From: SYAC01 sp046048055
GTDB lineage: Bacteria > Planctomycetota > Phycisphaerae > Phycisphaerales > SM1A02
Reading direction: 5' to 3'
Assembly (NCBI GenBank): GCA_046048055.1
Contig: JBJOGW010000056.1
Span: forward strand, 1 to 38,902
Length of the DNA: 38,902 nucleotides
The translations under genes were made by a program, and so were the position numbers. The stretch's first letter is position 1; each line of letters starts with the position of its first letter. The notes beneath the pieces are model-generated. The model was not told the origin of the DNA, searched no databases, and worked only from the letters and a program-made list of their open reading frames with translations. Below, in pieces: positions 1-7,659 of this stretch.

Positions 1-1143
1 GCGCTGGCGCTTGGCAAGAGCAGCATCGTGGGTGGCCTGGCCGCCACGCTGCCGAACCTGGCCGGTGCCCTGCTGCAACTGACGTCGCCGTCGGGTCTTC
101 GACGGGTGGGCTCACCGCGAAGGTGGATCCAGGGGTGCGCCATCCTGCAGGGCACCGCGTTGCTGGCGCTGGCCAGCGGTGCCGCGGTGGGGCACATGCC
201 CACCTGGCTCATCTTCGGGTGCCTTGCCATCTACTGGTCCGCGGCGCTTGGCGCGGGCCCCGCGTGGAACACCTGGGTGGCGCGCCTGTTTCCTGCCCGT
301 CTGCGGGCACGCTACTTCGCGGCACGCAGCCGTCTCTGCAACCTGCTGCAGCTGCTGTCCATGCTGGGGGCCGGTGGACTGCTGTGGCTGGGCGAGCGAT
401 CGCAGTGGCCCTTGCCCGCCTTCGCGGCGGTGCTTGCCGTCGCGGCCACGTGCCGGTTCAGCAGCGTGGCGTTCCTGCAGGCGCAGGGCGACATCGTGAT
501 CCGGGACGACGACGTTCGGCGCGTCCCCTGGCGCACGCTTCCACGTCGCCTGCTGCACGGGGATCTGCGGCTGCTGCTCTTCCTCATGCTCTTCACCGGC
601 GCCCTGCAGAGCGGCGGACCCTTCATCACGCCCTGGCTGATCGATCGCCTGGGCATGGACAAGTTCCGCTTCACCCTGTGCGTGGCCATGGTGTTCATCT
701 CCAAGAGCCTGGCGCTTCCGATCGCTGCCCGAGTGGTGCGAAGGCTGGGCGCTTGGCGCGTGATGGGCCTGGGCGCGCTGGGCACCGGCGTGGCCATCGC
801 CATCCTGCCGCTGCACACCGGGCTCGCCTGGATCCTGCTGGTGCAGACCATTTTCGGCATCTCCATCGCCGGGGCGGAACTGGCGGGATTCCTGCTGCAA
901 CTGGAGACGCTGCGCCACGAGGAGCGGACCTCGCTCATGAGCACCTCCATGCTCATGAACTGCGCTGCAACCGCGGGAGGCTCGCTGATCGGGGCCGCGG
1001 TGCTCAAGGGCCTGGGCGACTGGACGCACGCCTATGCGGCCGTCTTCGTGCTGTCGGGACTGCTTCGTGCTGGGGTGCTGCTGGTGCGCCCGCCGCGTCC
1101 TCGACCGCAGGCCGTGGTGGTGGCCGAGGGCGCACGCGGATAG
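1..1143 (+). CDS. MFS-type membrane transporter, 5'-partial
   Basis: The reading frame is open from base 1 to a TAG at 1141-1143, giving 380 residues. The true start lies upstream of the window; a GTG at 28 is only an internal option. The visible part is almost entirely alternating hydrophobic segments (about ten) and short Arg-rich loops, as in the major facilitator superfamily. It would be a polytopic inner-membrane permease; the substrate cannot be read from sequence. An internal loop at about residues 165-185 carries a basic stretch (RRVPWRTLPRRLL) that fits the central cytoplasmic loop between two six-helix halves. The downstream glycosyltransferase starts 9 nt after the stop, so the two may be co-expressed. 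MFS is the best family fit; a related exporter family is possible. Confidence 0.7.
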   Translation, partial: ALALGKSSIVGGLAATLPNLAGALLQLTSPSGLRRVGSPRRWIQGCAILQGTALLALASGAAVGHMPTWLIFGCLAIYWSAALGAGPAWNTWVARLFPARLRARYFAARSRLCNLLQLLSMLGAGGLLWLGERSQWPLPAFAAVLAVAATCRFSSVAFLQAQGDIVIRDDDVRRVPWRTLPRRLLHGDLRLLLFLMLFTGALQSGGPFITPWLIDRLGMDKFRFTLCVAMVFISKSLALPIAARVVRRLGAWRVMGLGALGTGVAIAILPLHTGLAWILLVQTIFGISIAGAELAGFLLQLETLRHEERTSLMSTSMLMNCAATAGGSLIGAAVLKGLGDWTHAYAAVFVLSGLLRAGVLLVRPPRPRPQAVVVAEGARG

Positions 1144-1152
1144 CCTGACGGC

Positions 1153-2868
1153 ATGCCGTCACGCGGCTTCCCCGCAGACTGGATGTTTCCCGCGGCTGGC
1201 ATGGCGATGGCGATCCTGGCGTGGGTGATCCCGCAGGATCGAGTCGCCGAGTGGATGACGCATCCGGTCCGCCATCATGGCGCCGAGGCCGCCACGGCGG
1301 CCGCCGCGTGGGCGCGGTGGGGCTGGACACTGGGAGGCGGCGTGCTGGCGACCATGCCGTGGCTGCTGCGCGATCCCCGCCGCGGGTCCAGCGAACGGCC
1401 GGCCACCTCGGTGCACTGGCTGGTCCTGAGCATGATCGTGGCCGCGGCCCTGCGAATCCATCTGGGTGGCCAGGGCCTCTGGTACGACGAGATCGCGTCA
1501 GCCATGACCTACATGGTGCACGGGCCCGGCGTGATCATGGCCAACGCCTTCACCACCGCCAACCATCCCCTGCAGTCGCTGCTGGGCTGGTGCTGCCTGC
1601 CTCTGGGCGTGGAACCCTGGATCCGGCTCCCCTCGATCCTGGGCGGCCCCATGGCAGTGCTGGGATGCTGGTGGATCGGCCGCGCTGTCTCGCCATCAAC
1701 CTCGCTGGCGGCGTGGTGCGCCGGAGCCATGTCGATCATGCCCGCCGCCGTGAACGCCGGAAGCGAGGCACGCGGCTACGGGCTCATGATCGCGGCCTCA
1801 TCGATCTCGGGCGCCTTGGCGCTGCAGGCCATGCGGCATGGCGGCACCGGCCGATGGATCGCCATGGCGATCGTGCTGGCTCTGGGCGTCTGGGCCCACT
1901 TCGTCACCGCGCTCGTGGGCGTGGGACAGGTCCTGCTGGGCATGTGGGCGCTGCGCGATCCCGACCAGCGACCGCAGGCACGGCGACTGCTCATCGCGGT
2001 GGCCTGCGCCGCAACGCTGGCCCTGGCCCTCTGGAGCCCGGCGTTGCCGGATCTGGTTGCCTCGCGCGGCCAGTTCGCGGCCCAACGCGGTGACGAGCCC
2101 ACGCTGGCGGGAACGCAGGGCCTGCTGCTGCTCTGGCAGCTGGTGGGCATGACGCCCCTGCCGCTGCACAAGGCGGGTGTCGACCATGGCCTTGCCTTGC
2201 TCGATGGCCTGCTTCCGGCTGCGCTGATGCTGATTGGCCTGGCCATCACCGTCGGGCGGCGCGAACTCCGGCATGGACTGGCCATGATCGGCCTTGGACT
2301 GCCGGCGGCCATCCTGATCGCGTGGATCGCCGACAGCTGGCTCTACGCGCGCTTCCTGCTCTTTGCCGCGCCGGCCACGGCCCTGCTGCTGGGCGCGGCG
2401 GCGCAGCGACTGGTGGAAGGACGCCCTGGCGCGTCGTTCGCCCGGCGTCGCGTGCCGGGCGCGCTCGCCGTGCTCGCGTGCGCCGCCGTCTACCTCTCCT
2501 ACGACCTCGGTGCCTCTCCGCGCCAGCCGATCCGTGAAGCCGTCGCGCATGTCGCCGCCGCCCGGAAGCCCGATGAGCGGGTGGTGGGAATCGGCATCGC
2601 CGATGACGTGGTGCAGTGGTACGCGCTCGCCTTCGACGTGCCGATCGAACCGACCGGTGTGGGCGGGGAACATCTTCCTGAGGTTCTGGCCCGGACCGAC
2701 GCTCGCTGGATCGTGGCCCTGTATCCCAACCACCGGCACCCGGCGGCCTCCGGCCCGTCCATCGCCAGACTCGGTTTCCGCCGGCGTCCGGTCCACGGTT
2801 TCGTGGGATGGCTCGATGGCGGCGATGGCACGGTCGAGGTCTGGGAGCGCCGGCCACCAGGTCCGTAG
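1153..2868 (+). CDS. GT39/ArnT-like integral membrane glycosyltransferase
   Basis: The protein has 571 residues, many hydrophobic helices and a C-terminal soluble tail. The first extracytoplasmic loop has GLWYDEI (about 108-114), the acidic DE-containing loop motif of GT-C fold, GT39-like mannosyltransferases. It is followed by NHPLQSLLG (about 138-146), matching the family's usual HPPL-type motif, and SEARGYGL (about 204-211), matching its Arg-Tyr motif. Family members transfer a sugar from a polyprenyl-phosphate donor at the outer face of the inner membrane; acceptor and sugar are unknown here. The ATG at 1153 lies 9 nt after the MFS stop. That stop reads on as TAGCCT, a -10-like hexamer 6 nt from the ATG, so the gene may also have its own leaderless transcript. 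Confidence 0.75.
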   Translation: MPSRGFPADWMFPAAGMAMAILAWVIPQDRVAEWMTHPVRHHGAEAATAAAAWARWGWTLGGGVLATMPWLLRDPRRGSSERPATSVHWLVLSMIVAAALRIHLGGQGLWYDEIASAMTYMVHGPGVIMANAFTTANHPLQSLLGWCCLPLGVEPWIRLPSILGGPMAVLGCWWIGRAVSPSTSLAAWCAGAMSIMPAAVNAGSEARGYGLMIAASSISGALALQAMRHGGTGRWIAMAIVLALGVWAHFVTALVGVGQVLLGMWALRDPDQRPQARRLLIAVACAATLALALWSPALPDLVASRGQFAAQRGDEPTLAGTQGLLLLWQLVGMTPLPLHKAGVDHGLALLDGLLPAALMLIGLAITVGRRELRHGLAMIGLGLPAAILIAWIADSWLYARFLLFAAPATALLLGAAAQRLVEGRPGASFARRRVPGALAVLACAAVYLSYDLGASPRQPIREAVAHVAAARKPDERVVGIGIADDVVQWYALAFDVPIEPTGVGGEHLPEVLARTDARWIVALYPNHRHPAASGPSIARLGFRRRPVHGFVGWLDGGDGTVEVWERRPPGP

Positions 2869-2879
2869 TCTGCGGAGGC

Positions 2880-3191
2880 ATGGCTGGTCCGATCGAAATC
2901 CTCTCTGAAACCGAAGGCGAGCGCGGCTGGCGATTCACGGCGCAGGTGGTGGACGCGGCAGGCACCATGCGCGCCTTGCATGTGGATCTGGCGTGGGCCG
3001 ATTACGACTGGTGGTGTCCGGATGGCAGCGTGACGCCCGCGGCGGTGGTCGAGGCGGTGCTGCACTGGATCGTCGAGCATGCCGGCGACCGTGCCCCGAC
3101 GCACCGGCTGGATGCCAGTAGCGTGCGTCGCATGCACCCCGATGCCGACCGCGCCATCCGGTCCATGCTCAATCCGCGCGCTCGGCCATGA
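2880..3191 (+). CDS. Small conserved-looking protein of unknown function
   Basis: This is a 103-residue ORF starting at ATG 2880, with GGAGG just 1 nt before the ATG (2874-2878) and a possible -10 (TAGTCT, 2866-2871) overlapping the preceding stop. The sequence looks like a compact alpha/beta soluble protein: an N-terminal beta-rich part (WRFTAQVVDAAG), a WADYDWWCPDG segment, then an amphipathic helix (VVEAVLHWIVEHAG) and a basic tail. There is no signal peptide or membrane segment. I do not recognise a family. The 3' end overlaps the end of the convergent histidine kinase gene by 23 nt. Coding is supported by RBS position and protein-like composition; function is not assigned. Confidence 0.6.
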   Translation: MAGPIEILSETEGERGWRFTAQVVDAAGTMRALHVDLAWADYDWWCPDGSVTPAAVVEAVLHWIVEHAGDRAPTHRLDASSVRRMHPDADRAIRSMLNPRARP

Positions 3192-4707
3192 GCGGCGGAA
3201 GCGTGCGATCACGGAATCGCGCCGGCACCTCCACCCAGAACACGCTTCCCCGGCCCGGTTCGCTGTCGAGACCGATGCCGGCACCCAGCAGCTGGGCCAG
3301 TTCGCGGCAGATCGCAAGTCCCAGTCCGGTGCCACCATGCCGCTTGGTGTGGCTGGCGTCCACCTGACGGAACTTCTCGAACACCGTCTGCTGCATGTCC
3401 GCCGGGATACCGGGCCCCTGGTCACGCACCTGCAGCCGAACGGCAGGCTGGCCGTCACGCTGGACCAGGCTCGCCTCCAGGTCCACCGCGGCCCCCTCGG
3501 GCGAGAACTTGATGGCATTGCTCATGAAGTTGTAGAGGATCTGCTGCAACTTGCCCGCGTCCGTCTCGATGCGCGGCAGGTCGTCCGGTCGCCTGAGGTG
3601 CAGCCGCACGCCACGGGCCTCGGCCGGTGGCCGCATGATCGCCACGATGCCCTCCATCGCCTCCGACACGCTCACCTCGCCGAGCGACACCTCCATGCGG
3701 CCGGCCTCGATCTTGGCCATGTCCAGCAGCTCGTTGATCATCTCCAGCAATCCGCGTCCGCTGGTGTGAATGTGCTGCAGGTAGCGCAGGCGCTTGGGAT
3801 CCGCGGCCGCGTCGTTTTGGGCAAGGTCCGTGAGCAGATCCGCAAAGCCCAGGATGCTGTTCAACGGCGTGCGCAACTCATGGCTCACGTTGGCCAGGAA
3901 CTCGCTCTTGAGACGATTGCTCTCGAACAGTCCCACGTTGGCCTGACTCAACTCCCCCACCTTCAGGTCCAGCGTGCGGTTGACGCGCTCCAGCCGGTCA
4001 CGCGAGGCCTCCAGCGCCTCCACCATGGCATTGAAGGCCTCGCCGAGCGACTGCAGCTCGTCACCGGTGCGGAGCGTGCTGCGGGACGCCAGGTCCCCGC
4101 CACGCACGCGATCCGCCACGTCTCGCAGCCGGCGCACCGCCCGCAGGTAGCCCCGCATGACCACCAGTCGGACGATCACCTGAAGCACCAGCCAGGCCGA
4201 GACGGCCACCACGAGCAGCGAGACCCGGTCGATCGCGATCTGCCGTGCAAGTTCAACGCCGGATCGTTCCATCACCAGCACGCCCGTCAGCGGCGACTCG
4301 CGCCACGCCGGGTCCGGCCGCCCCAGATCCACGCGCACGCCCGCTCGGACCAGGCCAAGCTGGTCGCCACGCAACGCACGCGCGTACAGCAACCGCGCCG
4401 GTGCGTCCGCCACGAAACGGTCCATGTCGAAGGCGGCCGGATCCGCATCGAACCGCTCGATGGCCGCCTGCACGAATGGGTCGCCCGTGGATGCGGCCTC
4501 GTCCACCCCCTCCACCACGCGGACCTGCTCGCCGGTCTCGGGCTGGCGGCCCCAGGCCACGGCCGCCTCCCGCCACACCGACCGCTGCATCCCCACGGCC
4601 CGCTGCTCGGCGTTCACCCACGGCCCGTACGCCACCGACGCCATGGCCACCGCGCTGGCGAGCGCAAAGATCGCCTGGCTCCGCTGCGTCAGGCTCAGGC
4701 CAGCCAT
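3169..4707 (-). CDS. Membrane sensor histidine kinase (HAMP-HisKA-HATPase)
   Basis: With start ATG 4707 the protein is 512 residues: a short cytoplasmic N-terminus, TM1 (about 11-31), a periplasmic sensor region (about 32-160), TM2 (about 163-184), a HAMP segment (about 185-237) with coiled coil to about 265, then HisKA. The H-box is FLANVSHELRTPLN with phospho-acceptor His276. The ATP-binding domain shows the N-box (LYNFMSNAIKF, N393/N397), G1 (DQGPGIP, 429-435), an F-box-like EKF, and G2 (GGTGLGLAI, 458-466). All catalytic boxes look intact. There is no receiver domain and no response regulator next to it, so the partner is elsewhere. An alternative ATG at 4719 would add four residues, but it sits inside the likely -10 element. 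The periplasmic sensor region matches no domain I recognise. Confidence 0.9.
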   Translation of the reverse strand: MAGLSLTQRSQAIFALASAVAMASVAYGPWVNAEQRAVGMQRSVWREAAVAWGRQPETGEQVRVVEGVDEAASTGDPFVQAAIERFDADPAAFDMDRFVADAPARLLYARALRGDQLGLVRAGVRVDLGRPDPAWRESPLTGVLVMERSGVELARQIAIDRVSLLVVAVSAWLVLQVIVRLVVMRGYLRAVRRLRDVADRVRGGDLASRSTLRTGDELQSLGEAFNAMVEALEASRDRLERVNRTLDLKVGELSQANVGLFESNRLKSEFLANVSHELRTPLNSILGFADLLTDLAQNDAAADPKRLRYLQHIHTSGRGLLEMINELLDMAKIEAGRMEVSLGEVSVSEAMEGIVAIMRPPAEARGVRLHLRRPDDLPRIETDAGKLQQILYNFMSNAIKFSPEGAAVDLEASLVQRDGQPAVRLQVRDQGPGIPADMQQTVFEKFRQVDASHTKRHGGTGLGLAICRELAQLLGAGIGLDSEPGRGSVFWVEVPARFRDRTLPPLMAERAD

Positions 4708-4716
4708 GCGCGGAAG

Positions 4717-4724
4717 CATATAGG
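4717..4724. promoter_or_regulatory. Putative shared bidirectional -10 element
   Basis: The sequence CATATAGG lies midway between the divergent starts at 4707 (minus) and 4734 (plus). Read on the minus strand it gives TATATG, 9 nt from the kinase ATG. On the plus strand it gives TATAGG, also 9 nt from the next ATG. Both genes would have leaders of only 2-3 nt. No convincing Shine-Dalgarno sequence precedes either ATG. This is inference from spacing and symmetry. Confidence 0.4.
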
Positions 4725-4733
4725 CTCGCGCGC

Positions 4734-5045
4734 ATGCATCGACCCGGCTGCGATCCCGACGCCATGGAGCCCCGGGACTTCCTCTGCGACTTCTGCGGCC
4801 ATGACTGGACGCGCGCCGGACCCTTCGTGGAAGGTCACCATGGCGCCTGCATCTGCGGCGGGTGCCTGCGCGAGGCGCTGCATGGCACGAAGGCATCACC
4901 GGTGCCGTGCCGCTGCAACCTCTGCCTGGAGGAGCGACCGGACACCGCATGGAGCCGTGGAAAGGCCCACCTGTGCGCACGATGCCGCGAGCAGGCCGCT
5001 CGCGTGCTCGGCAAGGATGCCGAGAGCGGTTGGTCTCGTTCCTAG
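4734..5045 (+). CDS. Small Cys-rich, probably zinc-binding protein
   Basis: This 103-residue protein has four Cys clusters: C18-x2-C21, C39-x-C41-x2-C44, C59-x-C61-x2-C64 and C81-x2-C84. A His pair (HH35-36) lies between the first two. The spacing resembles treble-clef or C4 zinc ribbons such as the ClpX N-terminal zinc finger, and the ligand count allows two zinc sites. No ATPase or other domain is attached, so it may be an adaptor or a nucleic-acid or protein-binding module. ATG 4734 is favoured by the -10 spacing; ATG 4764 would give 93 residues and keep all Cys clusters. It diverges from the histidine kinase, and its TAG stop shares a CTAG palindrome (5042-5045) with the stop of convergent trmB. 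Exact function is unknown. Confidence 0.65.
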   Translation: MHRPGCDPDAMEPRDFLCDFCGHDWTRAGPFVEGHHGACICGGCLREALHGTKASPVPCRCNLCLEERPDTAWSRGKAHLCARCREQAARVLGKDAESGWSRS

Positions 5046-5725
5046 ACCTCGGTCGGCGATGACGGGCGTCGCACCAGCGTGATCGCGTGGAAGGGACGGC
5101 CCTCGAGCCGGTACTTGCGCTCGAAGTTGGTCCCGACCACCTCGCCCTCGGCCGCGCTGGACGGACGCTCGAAGGGGCGTGCCTCGAAAAGGTGCACACA
5201 CCATGCGACATGCTCCTGGTACCAGGACCACAGATCGGGGTGATCCGTGACCAGCCGAAGCTCGCCGCCCGGCTTGAGCACGCGGTGGAACTGCTCCAGC
5301 GTCGCCCGCTGCACCACACGACGCTTGTGATGCCGCTTCTTGGGCCACGGATCGCTGAAGTACAGGTGCAGAACGTCCACGCAGCCGTCGGCGAGCCAGT
5401 GGCGCACGAACTCCAGGGCATCGGCGTACAGCAGCCGCACGTTGGCAAGCCCGTGTCGGCGGATGCGGTCGGCGGCGTACCGGAAGAACTCCCCCGCGTA
5501 CTCGATGCCCAGGAAGTCGCTCCCCGGCCTTCGTGGCGCCTCCTGCACCAGGAACGTGCCCTTGCCCGAGCCGATCTCCAGTTCGAAGCCGCGCCCCGCG
5601 TCCCGGTCCGGGAAGAAGTGGGCCGGTCCGATCCGGCCGGACTCCGGCGGTGGCAGATGCCGCGCCTCGTGCCCCCACGGCCGAAGGTCCGGGACGCCCG
5701 GCGATGCATCGGCCATGGGGCTCAC
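5042..5725 (-). CDS. trmB: tRNA (guanine-N7-)-methyltransferase
   Basis: TrmB methylates G46 in the variable loop of tRNAs using SAM. The protein has 227 residues, typical for the family. It shows the Rossmann SAM motif FELEIGSGKGTFLV (about 47-60), the FLGIEYAGEFF strand-helix, and the diagnostic TrmB block YFSDPWPKKRHHKRR (about 122-136). It ends with the conserved TNFERKY segment. The GTG at 5725 overlaps the rsfS TGA (GTGA), a junction type seen repeatedly in this window; ATG 5716 is the alternative start and removes three residues. It is the last gene of a probable rpsU-rsfS-trmB operon. Confidence 0.93.
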   Translation of the reverse strand: MSPMADASPGVPDLRPWGHEARHLPPPESGRIGPAHFFPDRDAGRGFELEIGSGKGTFLVQEAPRRPGSDFLGIEYAGEFFRYAADRIRRHGLANVRLLYADALEFVRHWLADGCVDVLHLYFSDPWPKKRHHKRRVVQRATLEQFHRVLKPGGELRLVTDHPDLWSWYQEHVAWCVHLFEARPFERPSSAAEGEVVGTNFERKYRLEGRPFHAITLVRRPSSPTEV

Positions 5726-6147
5726 CCGACGCCGCGGCCTGCCCGGCCGGCGAATCGCGGCGCCTCGCCCGGCTCGCGTCGCCAGGTCACCCGCGGTGCG
5801 TCGGCCCAGAGGCCGTCCAGGTCGTACCAGCCTCGCTGCCCCGGCTCGAACAGATGCACCACCACGTCCACGAAGTCGGCGACCACCCAGGTGCCGCCCT
5901 GGTCACGGTCACCACGCCAGCGCTCCATGCCCATCTGCCGACCGAGATCCTTCAGTTCGTCGGCCACGCTCCGCATCTGCCGATCACTGGTGCCGTTGGC
6001 CAGCACGATGTACTCGCAGAGCTGGCTGCGTCCCCGGACGTCCATCAGGACCACCTGGTCGCACTTCAGGTCGTGGACCAGGCGTGCGGCCTCGATCGCG
6101 AACTCGCGCACCCGGTCCGGGTCGGTCTGGCTGCGCGATCGCGTCAT
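5722..6147 (-). CDS. rsfS: Ribosomal silencing factor RsfS
   Basis: RsfS binds uL14 on the 50S subunit and blocks subunit joining in starvation. The 141-residue protein begins with a helix (VREFAIEAARLVHDLKCD) and contains family core strings such as VVLMDVRGRSQLCEYIVLANG, split here as a beta strand and the following SDRQMRSVADEL helix. It also has VVADFVDVVVHLF and GWYDLDGLWADA near the end. ATG 6147 is chosen because it leaves 13 nt after rpsU; a longer frame up to 6231 would overlap rpsU heavily. The gene sits between a ribosomal protein gene and a tRNA-modification gene, consistent with a translation role. Confidence 0.92.
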   Translation of the reverse strand: MTRSRSQTDPDRVREFAIEAARLVHDLKCDQVVLMDVRGRSQLCEYIVLANGTSDRQMRSVADELKDLGRQMGMERWRGDRDQGGTWVVADFVDVVVHLFEPGQRGWYDLDGLWADAPRVTWRREPGEAPRFAGRAGRGVG

Positions 6148-6160
6148 GCCGAGACTGCGA

Positions 6161-6427
6161 TCAATCCCCGCGGCCGCGGCCACCGCGGGACGGCGGACCC
6201 GAACGGCCACCGCGGGCCGCCGCCGCGCCACCGCGGCCTCCGGGGCGCGCGGCCATGGGGGGTCGCGCCGCTCGGATGGCCTCGCGTCGCTTCTTCTCCG
6301 AAGGCTTCTCGTAATGGGCCCGCTTCTTGAGTTCCTTGGTCAGGCCCTCCTTCTCGCAGAGCTTCTTGAAGCGTCGCAGCATCTGCTCCGCGGTCTCGCC
6401 GGCTCGGGCCTTGATTCGAATCGCCAT
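6161..6427 (-). CDS. rpsU: 30S ribosomal protein bS21 with RGG-like tail
   Basis: Residues 1-55 match bS21: MAIRIKARAGETAEQMLRRF, then KKLCEKEGLTKELKKRAHYEKPSEKKRRE. bS21 binds near the anti-Shine-Dalgarno region and assists initiation. The protein is 88 residues, while the family is usually about 58-71. The extra 30 or so residues are Gly/Arg/Ala/Pro-rich with several RGG-like units (GGRGG, RGGRSG, SRGGRGRGD). A weak AGGAAG lies upstream of ATG 6427, and a plausible promoter is found about 60 nt upstream. It is probably the first gene of rpsU-rsfS-trmB. Confidence 0.93.
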   Translation of the reverse strand: MAIRIKARAGETAEQMLRRFKKLCEKEGLTKELKKRAHYEKPSEKKRREAIRAARPPMAARPGGRGGAAAARGGRSGPPSRGGRGRGD

Positions 6428-6483
6428 GTCGTGGTGCTTCCTGGGTGGATGTCCGTTGGTTTCCGCCCCGCGGCGGGCCGAGC

Positions 6484-6512
6484 ATGATGCCGCAAAAGCC
6501 CTTGCCTTGCAA
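6484..6512 (-). promoter_or_regulatory. Putative promoter of rpsU operon
   Basis: On the minus strand, TTGCAA (6512-6507) is followed after 17 nt by CATCAT (6489-6484). Each hexamer matches four of six sigma-70 consensus positions at optimal spacing. Transcription would start near 6477 and leave a leader of about 50 nt containing a GC-rich stem-prone segment. Confidence 0.4.
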
Positions 6513-6516
6513 GCGG

Positions 6517-6543
6517 TTGCCGCACGCGGCTCCCGGCCATAAT
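6517..6543 (+). promoter_or_regulatory. Putative leaderless promoter of the NYN-domain gene
   Basis: CATAAT (6538-6543) ends exactly 6 nt before ATG 6550, so transcription should begin at or next to the A of the start codon. A TTGCCG (6517-6522) with a 15-nt spacer is a weak -35 candidate. No Shine-Dalgarno sequence is present. Confidence 0.45.
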
Positions 6544-6549
6544 CGGCTC

Positions 6550-7026
6550 ATGCGGCTCTTGGTCGATGCCTGCAATGTGCTCCACGTGACCGGTGTGCTG
6601 CCGCCCCACCTCGCCGCAGGCGAGCCGTGGGATCTGGCGGAACTCGTCCGGCGCAGCCGTTACGGTGCCGCCGAGGTCACCCTGGTCTGCGACGGGTCCC
6701 GTCCCGGCCTGCAGCGCGTGGACCCGTCCGGCGGTGTCGCCCTGCAGTGGACCGGCTCGACCAAGGCCGATGCAGCCATCGAGCAGACGCTGCGCTCCAG
6801 CAGCCACGCCCGGACGTTCACCGTGGTCTCCAACGACCGGGCGGTGCAGGCCTGCGCCCGCCGGCATGGCGCCGAGGTTCTGGACGCGGAGCAGTTCCTC
6901 ACGCATCTGGCGCAGGATGCCGATCGAATCCCACGCGAGCCGTCGCTGCGCCGCAACGTCACGCTCGACGCCGCCGCCACCGAGCGGTGGATGCGGGAAC
7001 TGGGCCTGGACAAGGATCAATCATGA
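6550..7026 (+). CDS. NYN/YacP-like PIN-fold RNase domain protein
   Basis: This is a 158-residue single-domain protein. The N-terminal MRLLVDACNVLHV holds the first acidic residue of the NYN/PIN-like fold. EVTLVCDGSRPG and FTVVSNDRAVQACARRHGAEVLD give further Asp residues of the expected metal site. The arrangement (VD.CN, VCDG, SND) matches YacP-like NYN proteins, predicted metal-dependent ribonucleases; Bacillus YacP/Rae1 is the characterised relative and cleaves mRNA at the ribosome. Its stop overlaps the pdxH start (ATGA, 7023-7026), so the two are translationally coupled. It diverges from rpsU, again near translation genes. Nuclease activity is inferred from family membership. Confidence 0.8.
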   Translation: MRLLVDACNVLHVTGVLPPHLAAGEPWDLAELVRRSRYGAAEVTLVCDGSRPGLQRVDPSGGVALQWTGSTKADAAIEQTLRSSSHARTFTVVSNDRAVQACARRHGAEVLDAEQFLTHLAQDADRIPREPSLRRNVTLDAAATERWMRELGLDKDQS

Positions 7027-7631
7027 GTCATCTGGACTTCGACCATCCACCCGCCGACCCGGTGGCCCTGTGCCGGGAATGGTTCGACCAGAGCCGGACC
7101 ATGGGCTTCGCCAACCCCAACGCCATGACGCTCGCCACGGTCGATGGCCAGGGCAAGCCCCACGCGCGCATCGTGCTGCTTCGGGGCTTCGACGAGCGCG
7201 GCGCCGTGTTCTTCACCAATCGGCAGAGCCACAAGGGCGAGGACCTGGCCGCACGACCCGTGGCCGCGCTGCTCTTTCACTGGGATCGTGAGCCGATTGG
7301 CCGGCAGATCCGGATCGAGGGCGTGGTCACCCACGCCAGCGACGCCGAGAGCGACGCCTACTGGCAGTCGCGTCCGCGCGAGAGCCAGATCAACGCGTGG
7401 GCCAGCCAGCAGAGCCGGCCGGTCGCCGATCGCGCCGCGCTGCAGGCGGAGCAGGATCGGGTCACGGCTCACTTCGACGGCGCACCGGTCCCGCGTCCGC
7501 CGCATTGGGGCGGCTACCGGGTCTCGCTGGACCGGATCGAGTTCTGGCAGGGCGACAAGTACCGCCTGCACGACCGCATCGTGTACGTGCGCTCCGGCCC
7601 TGCCTGGTCGATCCAGCGGCTCAGCCCCTGA
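7023..7631 (+). CDS. pdxH: Pyridoxamine 5'-phosphate oxidase
   Basis: PdxH uses FMN and O2 to oxidise PNP or PMP to pyridoxal 5'-phosphate in cofactor synthesis or salvage. The 202-residue length is typical (about 190-220). It shows the flavin-binding split-barrel strings AMTLATVDGQGKPHARIVLL, VFFTNRQSHKGEDL, then RQIRIEG. Near the C-terminus is WGGYRVSLDRIEFWQG followed by RLHDRIVY, the PdxH signature region with the conserved R-x-H. The ATG overlaps the stop of the NYN gene. It ends 28 nt before the end of convergent dnaE. Confidence 0.93.
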   Translation: MSHLDFDHPPADPVALCREWFDQSRTMGFANPNAMTLATVDGQGKPHARIVLLRGFDERGAVFFTNRQSHKGEDLAARPVAALLFHWDREPIGRQIRIEGVVTHASDAESDAYWQSRPRESQINAWASQQSRPVADRAALQAEQDRVTAHFDGAPVPRPPHWGGYRVSLDRIEFWQGDKYRLHDRIVYVRSGPAWSIQRLSP

Positions 7632-7659
7632 ACGAATCCGAAACCGGACTTCGCCCAGG

